A program made the position numbers and the translations under genes. A stretch of 64,000 nucleotides of DNA from Ceratobasidium sp. AG-K (taxonomy: Eukaryota; Basidiomycota; Agaricomycetes; Cantharellales; Ceratobasidiaceae). Within the stretch, counting starts at the first letter, position 1. Each line of letters begins with the position of its first letter. A model generated the notes under the pieces. That model did not search any database. It was not told the DNA's origin and saw only the letters and a program-made list of their open reading frames with translations. The stretch is from assembly GCA_037039685.1 (NCBI GenBank), contig JAWNGF010000006.1:3224001-3288000 (forward strand). Direction: 5' to 3'. Below are positions 36,253 through 47,900 of the stretch, in pieces.

Positions 36253-37277
36253 GAGTACCTATTGTATACGTACATTATGGAGGAACTGATCACTCCAATA
36301 GATTTATTGCTCGATTTTGGCCAGGTACTTGTTTTATTCAGCCCCAAACCGAGAACAAAGACAAGGTTTGGGGCGCTCTGGTCTCACTAGTAGACCATAT
36401 CATATATGTATATACTATCATGCATGGTACAGACCAGCAAGCACAGGGGGAAGGAGCAAGAAGGACAATTTAGGAAGATCGAGAGGCTTGGGAGACCGCA
36501 ATTAGGACTGCAGGGTTCTCCGGGGGGCCGTTGGACCCCTGGCCTGACTATGTATGCGGAGGCCCGGATACTACCTTTGATTACATATGATAAACGCTTT
36601 TGTGTGGCATTATTATTTGGGAACGTCCATGTAACGTATACCCCAATGCACTTCAAAATGATACAACCCCCTCGAGAGATTGACACTGGTATTCGCGTCC
36701 CGGAGCCCCAGTACGCACCCATGCCACCGGTAGTCTGATCACCGCGTTCGTGCACTATATATATGCAACGCCTATATTATGTGGGGCGACTCCAAAGCGG
36801 CAGCCGAGGGCCAGTCTCGGCATTTAGTTTCAGTGCCCAAGTCCATATCTCGGCAATCTCATCTTGAAACCTTGTACTTTTCGGACGAAACGAAGCGGAC
36901 GGGGTCTCGGACGTTCGAGTCATAGGAAAACCTGGCATGTTCACAAATACACACAACGTGGGCACTCTCGAAATCCAAACCTCCTTTGTGCCGACCCGGT
37001 CCTCACCCAAAGGTGCCGCAAGCTGCATACTTCTATCCCAATCACAATCTTCACTCAACTGGGACTGCCTAGCCCACATCTCCCCCAACGTCTACTCTGA
37101 TATGCAACATCGGCATTCGGGTACGATGTCACGCAGCAAACAAGCGCCAGGGGTATCACCAATGTATGACATAACCAAGCCAACACACAAACGATAGACA
37201 ACAACTACGGGGGGTACAGACTAGGGTGGGAAAGAGAGACCGAGACTAAATAAGCATTCCATCGTTGGGTTGGGTCG
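36253..37277. other. Convergent intergenic region, no supported gene
   Basis: About 1 kb between the F-box gene and the WHI2-like gene. A minus-strand frame 36777-37088 has no recognised domain or splice partner. TATATA-like steps occur at 36403-36418 and 36757-36763. Confidence 0.4.
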
Positions 37278-38580
37278 TTATATCTATGAACATGGTTAGT
37301 TTACCATTGCAAGGAAGGAGGAACGGGAACGGAAGAAGCCGAGTGGGGAATGGAAGCAAGGGAATGAGGCGCTTACCAAGCTAAGTTCGAGCGTCCAGAC
37401 ACGACGAGCCCAGAGCTTGACCAAATGCACTGACGTGCTTCCGGTCCCGGGGAGTACGGCCTCGGCGCCGTCCCACCAGCACTTGCGCTATATACAACCA
37501 ACGTCAGTCACATCACACCGAAGAAATGACGAAATGACGTACCGCTGGTTTACGCCAGAACAGCAACAACTTCTGGGCAGTCGCCATTTGCTGCTGGTCA
37601 ACCGTCACCGGGCCGCCATCTACAAAGGGAGAAATGAGCCGAGGTAAAAGGAAAGACGAGGGGAGGGGACGCACCAGGCGGATGGTTGATCCCAGTCTTG
37701 AGCAACACCAACGCAATCGACGAAATGCAACACCTCGAAGGCTCAAGGGCGCGATAGCCCCACGTGTCTTCGCGGTGGAAACCCGACATGCAGAGCATAT
37801 CGATCAAGTGCTGTTCCGCGACGTTGTTTTCCTTGTTTACATTGCGCTGCCATCCCAATCAAACATCAGCTCTGATCCCAACTTTATTTAATGAAAACCT
37901 GCTGGAACTTACCTGGAGGGCCGTAAAGATATGCCGCTTATCCAAAAGCTGGACCCCACTCTCGCGCTTCATCTCCAACAACACCCCATTCGCAAGTCCA
38001 TGTTCGTCCGTCGCGGCGCCGCTCTTTCCGCCATCATCAGGGGGGATAACAAAGTACTCGAGTTCTTCACGCAAGACGATGATGGCTTGTTTCGTCAGGA
38101 GCGGGTTCTGGTTGGGCGAGCCGAAATCGATGCCGGGTGACGAGGTGGGAGACGAGTCGAGGAGCGGTTGTTGGGCGGCGAGGAGACCTGGTGAAGTGGA
38201 TGTGCCGTAGAACCTGTCTTGGGAGATTCGGAAGAACTCGAGGACATAGGCAAAACAGTCGGGGTCAAACTACACCACCAACATTAGCGCACAGCCAACA
38301 TTAACCACTGGGGACGCACATCAACGATATAAACGTCCTCGCCCTCTTCGTCGTCATACGTACTCCCCGCAACACTCTGCCTCGACAAGACCAGTCCGTT
38401 GGGGAACAAACAAAGCAAGACCGACTCGGGCAGGTTCATAATCTTTTCACGGTCGACCGAGAACCTGACGCCTCGCAGATCGAGATGAAGACGGGCCAGC
38501 AGCTGGGGCTGACCCGACAGGTTCAGCCCGCCTTGGGGCGTCTGGGAGACTTGGGTGATGGGCGAGGATGCGGTGGCCAT
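37278..38580 (-). CDS. WHI2: WHI2-like BTB/POZ (KCTD-type) stress-response protein
   Basis: Start MATASSPITQ at 38580; an upstream in-frame ATG lies at 38622. A KCTD-like BTB domain is visible: LHLDLRGVRFSVDREKIMNLPESVLLCLFPNG, then YIVDFDPDCFAYVLEFFR. Later exons give LREELEYFVIPP, KRHIFTALQ, EQHLIDMLCMSGF, WGYRALEPSRCCISSIALVLLKTG and RKCWWDG, typical of fungal Whi2. In yeast Whi2 acts with the Psr1/Psr2 phosphatases in the general stress response and restrains TORC1. The last exon after GTAAGCGCC...TTCATAG adds a single codon and the stop at 37278. Exon ends other than the first are approximate. Confidence 0.8.
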
Positions 38581-38682
38581 CGAGGGAGGTGGAAAGAGCG
38601 TGCTACGGCACGTGTTGTTCAACTTGGTGTTACGTAACGGCGCTTGTACAAATAATTTACAATCTAGATATTGACATGGTCG

Positions 38683-40162
38683 CTAACACAAGCCCAGCTC
38701 GCGGTTGAGGACTGCACCCCAGGCCATGACGAAATACACTGCGGCACAGGGAAACCCGCACTTGAGGGCTACGTCGCCCCAGTCCCATTTCCTCCCGTAA
38801 ATCACGCGTTGGCCTCGTTCGACCGGTCCAAGGTTGCTCGTCGCCCACAGCTGAATCGCCCGCGAGACGCATGTTGTGGTTCCTACAATTGCCCAACACG
38901 CCGTCGGACGTTTGGCCACATCGAATACCGAGAGTGTAATGTGCGTTGCGGGCCAGCATATGGCTTGGAGCGCTAGTAATCTGACGAGCGTCGAGAGGAG
39001 GGGATAGTACGCTCTCCAGCGTACGAGCAGGCCGCTTGTGAGGAACCAGCATTGAAAGCCGGTTAATACGCTCTACGACATTAGCCCAGTCGGGAGCAGT
39101 CCTAGAGACTCACCCAGCATGCGGCGACGCAAAAGTCCACCCTCGTATGTCCCTGGGGTTTGGCCACGTTGCGCAGGTGGCCAATCGTCCCCACCGTGGC
39201 GGGGACAATGGCGAGTAGTCGGCATAGGAGTAGGACGAGTGGGATGAGGCGGGTCATGAGGGGTGTTGCCGACGGTTGATGGTGCGCTACTCCTCGCGCG
39301 GTTGGAAGCACTCGCGCCTACTCATTAGCTCCAACCAATAGTTACAAGACGGGAGACTCACTGGTCCTTCACGCTCCGTCTCAGTCTCACTCGCCAGCCG
39401 ATCCTTACTCCTCAACCGCGCCAAATGCCTCATGCGCCCAATCGAACCAGACCCATGGTGGATCTGTCGTCCACCAAACGAAAGCTGGTCCTGCTCCGTA
39501 TCACTATCGTCCATTGCCCTGAGATATGTTGTTGGTGCGGTGCCAAAGTAGGGTGAGATGGGGCTGGAAGGGTGGCTCGTGGATAAATTGGCCGGGATGA
39601 ACGCGGGAAAGGTGGATAGATGAGGATGAGAAGACGAGCGCGAGCGGATGCAAATCCCAGGCGCTTGGTCGTGCGGGGTCAGTGTATTCGAGCGCGAGCG
39701 TGATTTTATTCGGACGGAGCCTGTGCTTGAACTTGGTTGCACCGAACTACCGGGGAGTTGGACGGAAGTTCCAGGAGGCTGAAGGGAAGTACCGGGGGGC
39801 TGAAGACCCAATTGATGCAACGACGTAAAACTCGCGCTGGGACTGGGCGGACACGACCTGCGCTGTCTGCGTGCTGGACTACTCGCTCGACTCCCGCGCC
39901 GAGAGCGGGGCGTGCTTCCGTCGGGGGCGAGGGCCGTCAGGGTTAGGTTCGAGCTCGACGCTCCGGGTCTGCGGCGGGTGGCCATTCTAGGATATGTATT
40001 CCCGGGGTTGGTGAATTGGGTAGGTGAAAGTTGCTTAGGAGTATAGGTCGGAGAGAGACGAGTGGGAGAGTAGCTGGGAGAAGGACCGGAACGGTTGGGA
40101 GAAATGGAACCCCCGGGACCGACGAGGTTGGGAATGAAAAGGTAGGGAGTGACAACGCTCAT
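38683..40162 (-). CDS. EOS1: EOS1-like N-glycosylation protein with long disordered N-terminus
   Basis: Three exons: 40162-39362, 39317-39114 and 39072-38683; junctions in frame. The first about 270 residues are Ser/Pro/Arg-rich and disordered, with a short repeat (LQPPGTS, LQPPGTS, VQLPGSS, VQPSSS). The second half is the EOS1 multispan domain: LIPLVLLLCRLLAIVPATVGT, HTRVDFCVAACW, GFQCWFLTSGLL, YYPLLSTLVRLLALQAICWPATH, CWAIVGTTTCVSRAIQLWATSNL and AAVYFVMAW. In yeast Eos1 is an ER membrane protein needed for normal N-glycosylation and oxidative-stress tolerance. An in-frame ATG at 40198 is an alternative start. Confidence 0.82.
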
Positions 40163-41100
40163 CTCAGCAGGCAGGCTGGTCAGGTGTCCACCGTGCACAA
40201 GGCTAATTATCTGGATTTCATTCCGGTCATCTGATCGACGTTCGCGATCTGCCGGTGTCCGCCCCTTGCTCTCCGGTTTTCCATTTGCTTTCCCCGCCCT
40301 CGATTAACTCCACCCCTGCTCTTCATTTGTTTCGCGCGATCGATTTGTTCCTACGCCACCCTCGATTGCGAGTCTATACTCTATCCATCCGGTCTATCTT
40401 CTCGAGAGAACCGCAAACCTCCCTCAATTCCCGTTTGCAAAGCGCATCTTTCGGCGCTTTCATCCGAACTCCCAATCCAAGACACCGTATTTGGGCTGAT
40501 CATTCCAGTGATCATGTATCGAGGGCGAGCCACGGGGAAGAGCCCCGCAACCACTCGCCACCCCGTCTACCGCAGTGCGCTCTGGCATATCACCACCCCA
40601 TTCGAACCGCGAGTCTATTTGCACTGTATTCTACCCAGGATGAAACGGAGATTAGGTCCGACCGAGTCTATACATACGTGCGAACGTTCGAGAGCTTCTT
40701 GTCTAGGGTCGGGAAGCGATCCTACTGGAACACCCGTTCTAGATGAAATGACTGGGCGGTTTTATGTAAATCAACTCCGTGCCTGCCGCCGGCTTGTGCG
40801 CGGTAAACAACGCCAATTCGGGTGGCGCTTGTTCGCGTGTTACAACGTACCGCAACCGTGGTCTCGAACCATACCTATGTGGGTCAAACGTCATGTCATA
40901 AACAAAGAAACTCGCTCCCTGGACTATAGTTTTAAGCTCATCAAGCAATTGTTAGATACTGAGGCGAGGGGTCTTTTGCCCGACATCATGTACCAATACT
41001 GCATCCCTCAGGCTCATCAACTGACCTGTGCGTGGGATGGATTGTGATGACTCTCGTAATGAGGAATTTCCACTGTTCAGTCAGTAGTGTCTAGTATTTA
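40163..41100. other. Unassigned region with an open frame
   Basis: A plus-strand frame 40508-41047 (179 aa) has a protein-like second half (FYVNQLRACRRLVRGKQRQFGW, KLIKQLLDTEARGLLPD) but no known domain and no convincing start. It may be the 5' remnant of a neighbouring family gene or a novel ORF; left uncalled. Confidence 0.3.
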
Positions 41101-41818
41101 TTCCTGGCTACCACTCATCATGGAAAGCAACATAAGTAAAATGTGATCTTGAGAGGGTGTTCGACGATGGTCACTGGTCGCTCCTACTCTGGATGTCTTG
41201 AAGGATACTGCAGCTAAAGCTTTGGTGCTCGAACATTCTACCGAGCCGCCCCCTGCCTATTTCATGGTTTTATCTCGTAATTTCTTAGAATCAGTCAGAC
41301 CGACTCACAAATTCCGATTTTGGGATCACTCTCAAATTAACCAGTTCTACCTTTTTGTCCACTTCCACGAGTTTCCTACCGTCTTTGTACGAGTCGATTA
41401 CTCAGAGCCCAGTGGCGAACCGCTCGTGGTTCATCAACACCCCTTTAAGGATTTTATGGTTGTCCAGTCCCAGGTTCATCCATACATCCTCATGGCCAAT
41501 ACCGCACTCAAGACCCTCGATCACTGAAAGAAAAACACTCCAGTAAACCCGCCCAGATTTCTAAAGGAACATCTGGATTTACGCCTCGCGATATAACCCA
41601 ATGGCTACGCGTTGGTTCAAGGTCTACTGCGGATGCACTGGCTGCGCTGCGTGCACCCCGGCCTAGTACTATTTTTAATGTCACCTTGCGAGGTGCCAGG
41701 GTGGTAAGCAAGCGTCAATCCAAGCGTGTGCGCCTATTGTCGAACGATAAGGACGAGGCTCCGGCAAGGAAAAACTGGCAGTCCTGGGGCAAAGGCAGGA
41801 CACCCGGCTCCAAGTAAA
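41101..41818 (+). pseudogene. Degenerate HNH-like family, copy 1 (broken)
   Basis: Matches the core of the family found at 42.1, 49.4, 51.7 and 57.4 kb: VFDDGHWSL, LDVLKDTAAKALVLEHSTEPPPAYF, the FVHFHEFPTVFVRV block, QHPFKDFMVVQSQVHPYILMANTALK, EHLDL and a basic tail SKRQSKRVRLLSN. Bases are lost near 41187 (between HWSL and PTLDVLK), and TGA at 41525-41527 sits where copy 2 has CGA (Arg). The 5' exons are not recognised. Confidence 0.6.
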
Positions 41819-42871
41819 GAGGAGCAATAGTGCCAAGCGGGCCCACACGGACACTTCGTACATATATCATTTCCAAGTGGTCGTTCTTGTACCATGCGTT
41901 CCAGTCCGATAGACTCTTGCCAGGACTGAGACCGATTAGAGTGTAATTTACCACCTTTATCTATTGGTTCTTCAAACCGCGTACTGACTGTAACGAGTAA
42001 CCGGAGGCGCATATACCTTGAGTTGGGCGCTTCCTGTCAAAGGGCTCTCAACTAGCTAACAACTCCCAACTTGCTTAGACTTGGCATGGTGAATAGCCTG
42101 GGGTTTCATCCCGTCACTAAGATTGTTGTCGTACCTACGAAAATGCAAGTCGTGCGACCTTGCCGCCGGTTTGGCCACGCAGAGGTAAACCTGAAGCTAT
42201 CTCGTGTACATCTTAGAGAAGCAAACTCCGTAGTAAAATGTGACTTTGGGAGAGCATTTGACCACGGAAATTGGTCTCTGGTGCCAGCTCTGGATATCTT
42301 GAAGGATATTGCCATCAAGGCGTTGATGCTTGACCAATCGACCGAGCCGCCTCCTTCGTACCTCAAGGTAGCATCGTGCGCATTAGAGTTTGGCAGACCC
42401 ACTGACAAATCTAGCTAATAGGAATTTCCTGTAGTGAAACGGCACTGTCAATTTGTTCACTTCTACGGCTGTCCAACCGCTTTTGTACGACTTAAAGAGG
42501 ACCGGCCAAACAATGGCTCGTTTGTGGTTTACCAACGTCCCTTTGACAACTTTCCTATTGTTCAAACATCTCTTCATCCTTACTACATCATTCTTAATAC
42601 CGCGACAAAGATCCTCAAGCACCGAAAGAGGATGATCTCCGTGGCATCCCCAAGCTTTTTACAGGAACATCTGGATCTGTGTCCTGTGATTTTTCGTCAG
42701 TGGCTCAGTCTTGGTTTCAAGCGGGTACCAGTCCCAAGGCTTTTTGACAGGCTCGATTGGGCTCCTGCCACATTCCTCGCCCGAGTCTAGTCTTGTATCC
42801 AGTGGGCCCAAGGCTGGGCTGAACTCGGGGACTGCAACCAGGCGCCAATCCAAGCGCATGTGCAAAGCATC

Positions 42872-42883
42872 AAGCCTCGATAA
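42872..42883 (+). repeat. LINE target-site duplication, left
   Basis: AAGCCTCGATAA, repeated exactly at 49038-49049 behind the poly(A) tract. The first two A may belong to the tail. Confidence 0.85.
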
Positions 42884-43036
42884 GGAAAAAACGACCACAG
42901 CCGGCACCCTCGGGACCCTGTCCTTTACTGACTAAACCTGTTTTTTCTCCTTTTTCTCTCGTCTTACTACTGGTTTTTCTTTCTGCTCCCCGTGCTTCAT
43001 CCCTCGATAGTCCTGGCTTCCATTTCGGTTGTCTCA

Positions 43037-44977
43037 ATGTCTAGAGACAACAGAAGAAAAGCCCCGGCCTTGACAAGGAGTGCTTCAGCTAGCTCAACAA
43101 GAGACCCTGACCCGCCCAAAGACCCCGCACACCCCCCACTTGCGCTTCCCGAAACGATCTCCGCCTCGCGTAAACTGTTGTTTGATCACAAATTCATCAA
43201 CAAACAGAACGAAGAAGTCTCCATTTACACTTTGATCAGCATCCTATTCAGGGTGGTCCGCCTTCCCGGGGTAGCTTCTCACCCCATGTCCATCATCAAA
43301 TCGGTTACCCACCTGCTCCCGGAAGTCCACCTCAAGGCTCAGGCTGTGTCAGACAAGTCTACTGACATCCTTGCCAAGTTGGAAGAGATGTCTAAACAGA
43401 TCAAGACCTTGGGCTCCCTTGATGAAAAGTTAGCCCCCCTTTGTGATTCGCTATCTGGGGTCCAGGAAAGTGTTGCCCGAGCAGAAAGCAGCGCCGCCAA
43501 TGCTGAGAAGAGCATGCAAGCCCTACATGAGAGCCTTGCCTGGAAGTCAACCCCTGCTCCAGACACCCCTCCCGCCACAACCCTCCCCGCCAAACCTAAC
43601 ATGGACGGTTTCTCAAACAGCGGAATGCACCCCGATAGACAAGCCCGCCTATTGGGCCGCTCAGTCTCTTTTGCCAGTGCTGCCAGCCAACCCCCTTCCA
43701 GACCACCCCCAATGCCCAAACACACCACTGAACTCAGCGACCAATCATTAGCCCTTACCTGCAGAGTCTTGGTCCAGCCTAAGGGGGACGCCGCGCAGGA
43801 AGCCCTCTCTAAATTAACCTCCCGAGAGCTAGTCGCCAAAGCCGAGTTTGCAGCAGAAGCCGCCTGGAAAGAGCTGAAGGCCACAGATTTCGCCAGGAAA
43901 GCAGGTCGTCTTTCCAAACCCACGCTTGATTTCAAAACTGCAATCAGACTACCCAGAGGAGGAATTGAATATGCAATGGAAACGGCGGAGCAAGCAAGCT
44001 GGCTGAGCATGGGCCCAGTAGCCAAGGCTTTTGAACGTGGTTTTGGCAGCAATATAGAATGCAAGGGGCAGCATGCCACCGTCAAAATCGAGTGGGTCAC
44101 CACCACCTTCAAAGTAGACCAGGAAGACGCCACTGGCACTGTCGAATGCAAGAATGGTCTAGACACCGGGGACATCCTATCAGTCTCCTGGTTCAAACCC
44201 CTAGCCAGGCGTGCATCTGGCCAACCCTATGCAGTCTTGAAGGCGGAACTCAGGTCTATGGACGTAGCAGATAGGCTCATCAGCAAGGGCAGCAGAATTG
44301 AGTTCGCCCCCGTTCAGATCAGGCGACTTGAGGAGGACCCCATACAATGCCTGAAATGCCAGAAATACGGTCATCTGGTGGCGAAATGCAAGGAACCGGG
44401 CAATACGTGCAGCCATTGCGGAGGAGGCCACAGGTTCTCAAACTGCAACAAGAAGGAGCTGAAACATTGCGTCAGCTGCGGAACAGATGCTCACTGCTTG
44501 TGGGACCGACAATGCCCTGCCTTCCAAGTGGCGCACGACCGACTCAACGAGCGCAAGCCAGACAACCGGCGGCGTTTCTTCAACCCAACCCTGCCAGCAG
44601 CGCCCATCGATGAGCCAGCTCCCTTCTTTGGTTTCAGGGGCCCATTCCAGGGGTATGGTGACGACGAGCTACTCACGCCGCGCGCCTACGGGTCCTCCAA
44701 CCAGCTTTGCCAGACAACCATCTACGATCGTCCACGCCCGCGCATAACCATCCGCGGCGACTTGCCAAGCCGGCCCACAGATTTTACCTGGGGGAACGGC
44801 TCTGCCTCAGAAGCTGACTGGGATACCAGTGAGCCCCTCGTTGGACCGATTGCCCAGGTGGAAGCTGTTGCAGAGTCACCCAGCTTCCTGCTTACCAGGG
44901 TGCGCCGCTGCTCCGACTTGTCATTGTCAGACACCACTACCGCCACTGTGAGGGTGATGACCCCCACTCGTATCTAA
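43037..44977 (+). CDS. LINE ORF1 (gag-like RNA-binding protein)
   Basis: About 646 aa from ATG 43037. A disordered, basic N-terminus is followed by a helical segment (ILAKLEEMSKQIKTLGSL; AESSAANAEKSMQALHESL) suited to multimerisation. A central domain (FKTAIRLPRGGIEYAMETAEQA; ILSVSWFKP) leads to three zinc knuckles near residues 435-490: CLKCQKYGHLVAKC (CX2CX4HX4C), CSHCGGGHRFSNC, and CVSCGTDAHCLWDRQC. Such ORF1 proteins bind the element RNA. The stop TAA overlaps the ORF2 start as TAATG. Confidence 0.9.
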   Translation: MSRDNRRKAPALTRSASASSTRDPDPPKDPAHPPLALPETISASRKLLFDHKFINKQNEEVSIYTLISILFRVVRLPGVASHPMSIIKSVTHLLPEVHLKAQAVSDKSTDILAKLEEMSKQIKTLGSLDEKLAPLCDSLSGVQESVARAESSAANAEKSMQALHESLAWKSTPAPDTPPATTLPAKPNMDGFSNSGMHPDRQARLLGRSVSFASAASQPPSRPPPMPKHTTELSDQSLALTCRVLVQPKGDAAQEALSKLTSRELVAKAEFAAEAAWKELKATDFARKAGRLSKPTLDFKTAIRLPRGGIEYAMETAEQASWLSMGPVAKAFERGFGSNIECKGQHATVKIEWVTTTFKVDQEDATGTVECKNGLDTGDILSVSWFKPLARRASGQPYAVLKAELRSMDVADRLISKGSRIEFAPVQIRRLEEDPIQCLKCQKYGHLVAKCKEPGNTCSHCGGGHRFSNCNKKELKHCVSCGTDAHCLWDRQCPAFQVAHDRLNERKPDNRRRFFNPTLPAAPIDEPAPFFGFRGPFQGYGDDELLTPRAYGSSNQLCQTTIYDRPRPRITIRGDLPSRPTDFTWGNGSASEADWDTSEPLVGPIAQVEAVAESPSFLLTRVRRCSDLSLSDTTTATVRVMTPTRI

Positions 44978-47900
44978 TGAGTGAGACTCCAGAACCCTAC
45001 TTTGAGGGCGAAGAGTTGGTCTTTTGGCAACTCAACGTAAACAAGTCTTGCGAGGCACAGCTAGCTTTCATTCACGACCATGGGATACTATCCGCTTCTG
45101 TAATTGCCGTTCAAGAACCGTACCTCGACCACTTTAATAACTCGCGAATCCCAGCTGGCTGGAGACCTATATACCCGTCCACACACCTTATCGATAACGC
45201 CCCACGCTCACGCTCGTTGATGGCGTTACACCCCATGCTGCTTACAAATGGTTGGGAACAAGTAGAGTGCCCATGCCCCGACGTCACCGCGGTGCGGTTC
45301 CGCACTAGTCTTGGCTCGATCCTCGTCCTGAACGTTTACAACCCTTGCGAACAGAACTCCTCCCTGCCCCCTATCCATGCGATCCTTGCTGAAGCTGCAC
45401 CAGGAGAGAAATGCATCCTGCTCGGGGACATGAACCGCCACCACCCTATGTGGGACGAAGATCAAAACTCTCACCTCTTCACGACCGCCAACCTGGACCT
45501 CGCCCAAACACTCATTGAGCTCACTGGTACCTTTGACCTCTAGATGGCCCTCCCGAAAGATATCCCAACGCTGCAGTCTGCTTCCACAAAAAACTACACC
45601 AGGCCCAACAATGTATTCCTGTCAGTAGACCTATTGGACAGCCTCACATCGTGCGACACTGTGCTGGAGAGACGACCACCCCGCACCGATCACCTACCCA
45701 TCTGCACCCGAATCCAGGTCACCCCGGCGAGAGTATACCCCCCACTGCGGCTCAACTTCAAGGACGGGGACTGGGACACGTACCGGACCGAGCTGGAGAC
45801 ACGCCTTAGGGGCCTACCAGGGAGGAGGAGGATACGAACGCAGAGCAAACTTGACACACGAGTGGAGCAACTCACGCAAGCCGTTCGTGATGCAGCCTCG
45901 GCGTCCATGCCACGTTCCGAAATTTGCCCTTACACGAAGCGTTGGTGGTCAAAGAGGCTCACACGTCTCCGACGCAGCGTCAAAGCGGCAGCTAAGCAAT
46001 CATATCGTCATAGGCGATCGCCGGATCACCCCTCCCACGAAGAGCACCGGAGAGCGAGGAACAACTACACTCAGCAGATCAAGGACTCGAAGCGAGAGCA
46101 CTGGGAGCAGTTCCTGGAAAAGCTGGACGAGGAGAGCATCTGGACGGCCTCGCGCTACGTCAGCAGTAACCCGTCGGATGGCGGCCGGGCCAGAGTCCCA
46201 AACCTCAGCTACACGGACACCGAGGGGAACCTAGCGTCTGCCAGCGACAATGCCACAAAAAGCCGGGTTCTACTCGACGCCTTCTTCCCAGCGCCCCCTG
46301 TCACCCCAGTACCAACAAGCCCTAGCCCTCCAACCCCAGTCCGCGACCTGCCAGATCTCACAAACGAGGACATCCAAAGGGCGATCAGAGCTCTGAAGCC
46401 ATTCAAAGCCCCAGGACCGGATGGCCTGCCAGCTTGCCTCTATAAATACGCCCCCGAGCAACTTGTCGACCACCTCATCCCGATTTTTCGTGCCTCTCTC
46501 CGCCTCGGTATCTATCCTGCGCTATGGAGGCAATCCCGCACTGTCGTACTCAGAAAGCCTGGCAAACCGAATTACGCGATCCCGAAGGCCTACCGCCCCA
46601 TAGCTTTGCTTAACGTCTCCAGCAAGATCCTGTCGGCGTGCATCGCCACCCGCCTCAACACCCTTGCCGAAAAGCATCACTGGCTACCAGACCACCACTT
46701 TGGGGGTCGTGCAGGCAGAACGACCACGGACGCGCTCCATCTTCTCGTCCAGACTGTGAAAGACGCGTGGGCCAGAGGGCAGGTTGCCTCGGCTCTGTTC
46801 CTCGACGTGAAGGGTGCCTTCCCACACGCGGTCCCCGCCCGCCTAGCCGAAAACATGCGCGAAGTAGGTGTACCCAAATCGTACATTGTATGGATGCTAG
46901 CCAAGCTCGAGGGCCGCTCAACGTGTCTAGCCTTCGACGATTACGAGTCGGAGCAGCTGCCGGTCCTTAATGGCATAGATCAGGGGTGCCCCTTGTCAGT
47001 GATCTTCTACCTCCTGTATAACAGCGGGCTGGTTCGAGTGGCAAGGGAGAAATCGCGGGAACGTTGTTTGGGCTACATCGATGATATTACATACGTCGTC
47101 TGGGGAAAAACCTTCGAGGATACGCACGCAATGCTAGAGGACTTAATGGAGCGGCCTGGAGGAGCGATGGAATGGTCACGCACACACCACTCGGAGTTCG
47201 AGCTCGACAAGACAGCTTGCATTGACTTTGCAACCAGGAAAACGCTAGCCCGACCGGAACTCACTATCGGTCCACACTCGATTACCCCATCCCGCACGCA
47301 CACCCTCCTAGGAGTATGCCTAGACCAGGAGCTAAGGTGGAAGGACCAGGCCAACAATGCGCTCGCGAAGGGCATGGCGTGGGTCTCGCAGCTCGGCAGA
47401 CTGGCCCGATTCTCCTACGGAGCCTGCCCAGCAACCGCCCAGCGGCTATACCTCAGCGTGGCAGTCCCGCGTTTCACGTACGCCGCCGATGTATGGTACA
47501 GGCCAGTCACCCTGAGCGATACCCCGGGGAAAAAAGGGAGTGGATCAATTGGCGTCGCAAAGTGTTTAGCTCGGATACAGAACGTCGCTACCAGGATAAT
47601 TTTGGGGGCCATGCGCTCTACTCCAACCGACATGCTCAACGCCTTCGCCTCCCTCCTCCCAATGCACCTGCGACTAAATGACATATGCCATCGCGCCGCC
47701 ACACGCCTAGCTGCAAGCCCGACCGAGCACCCACTAGCCAAGTCAGTGACAAAATGCTACAGAGGGAGAAAGAAACACGTACCACCCCTGCAAGCCATCC
47801 TCCAGTTCGCGAATTGCAGGCCGGCAGACGTCGAGAAACGTACCCCGAAATCGGCAAAGGCGATAAGGGGTAGTGAGGTCACCTTCCCATGCAAGAAGGA

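Noticed and set aside
36777..37088. 103-codon minus-strand frame downstream of the WHI2-like gene
   Set aside because: No domain or paralogue seen, and no splice link to the WHI2-like gene, which already ends at 37278.
43339..44196. 285-codon frame antisense to LINE ORF1
   Set aside because: No domain, and it overlaps a well-supported gag-like ORF in a biased region.
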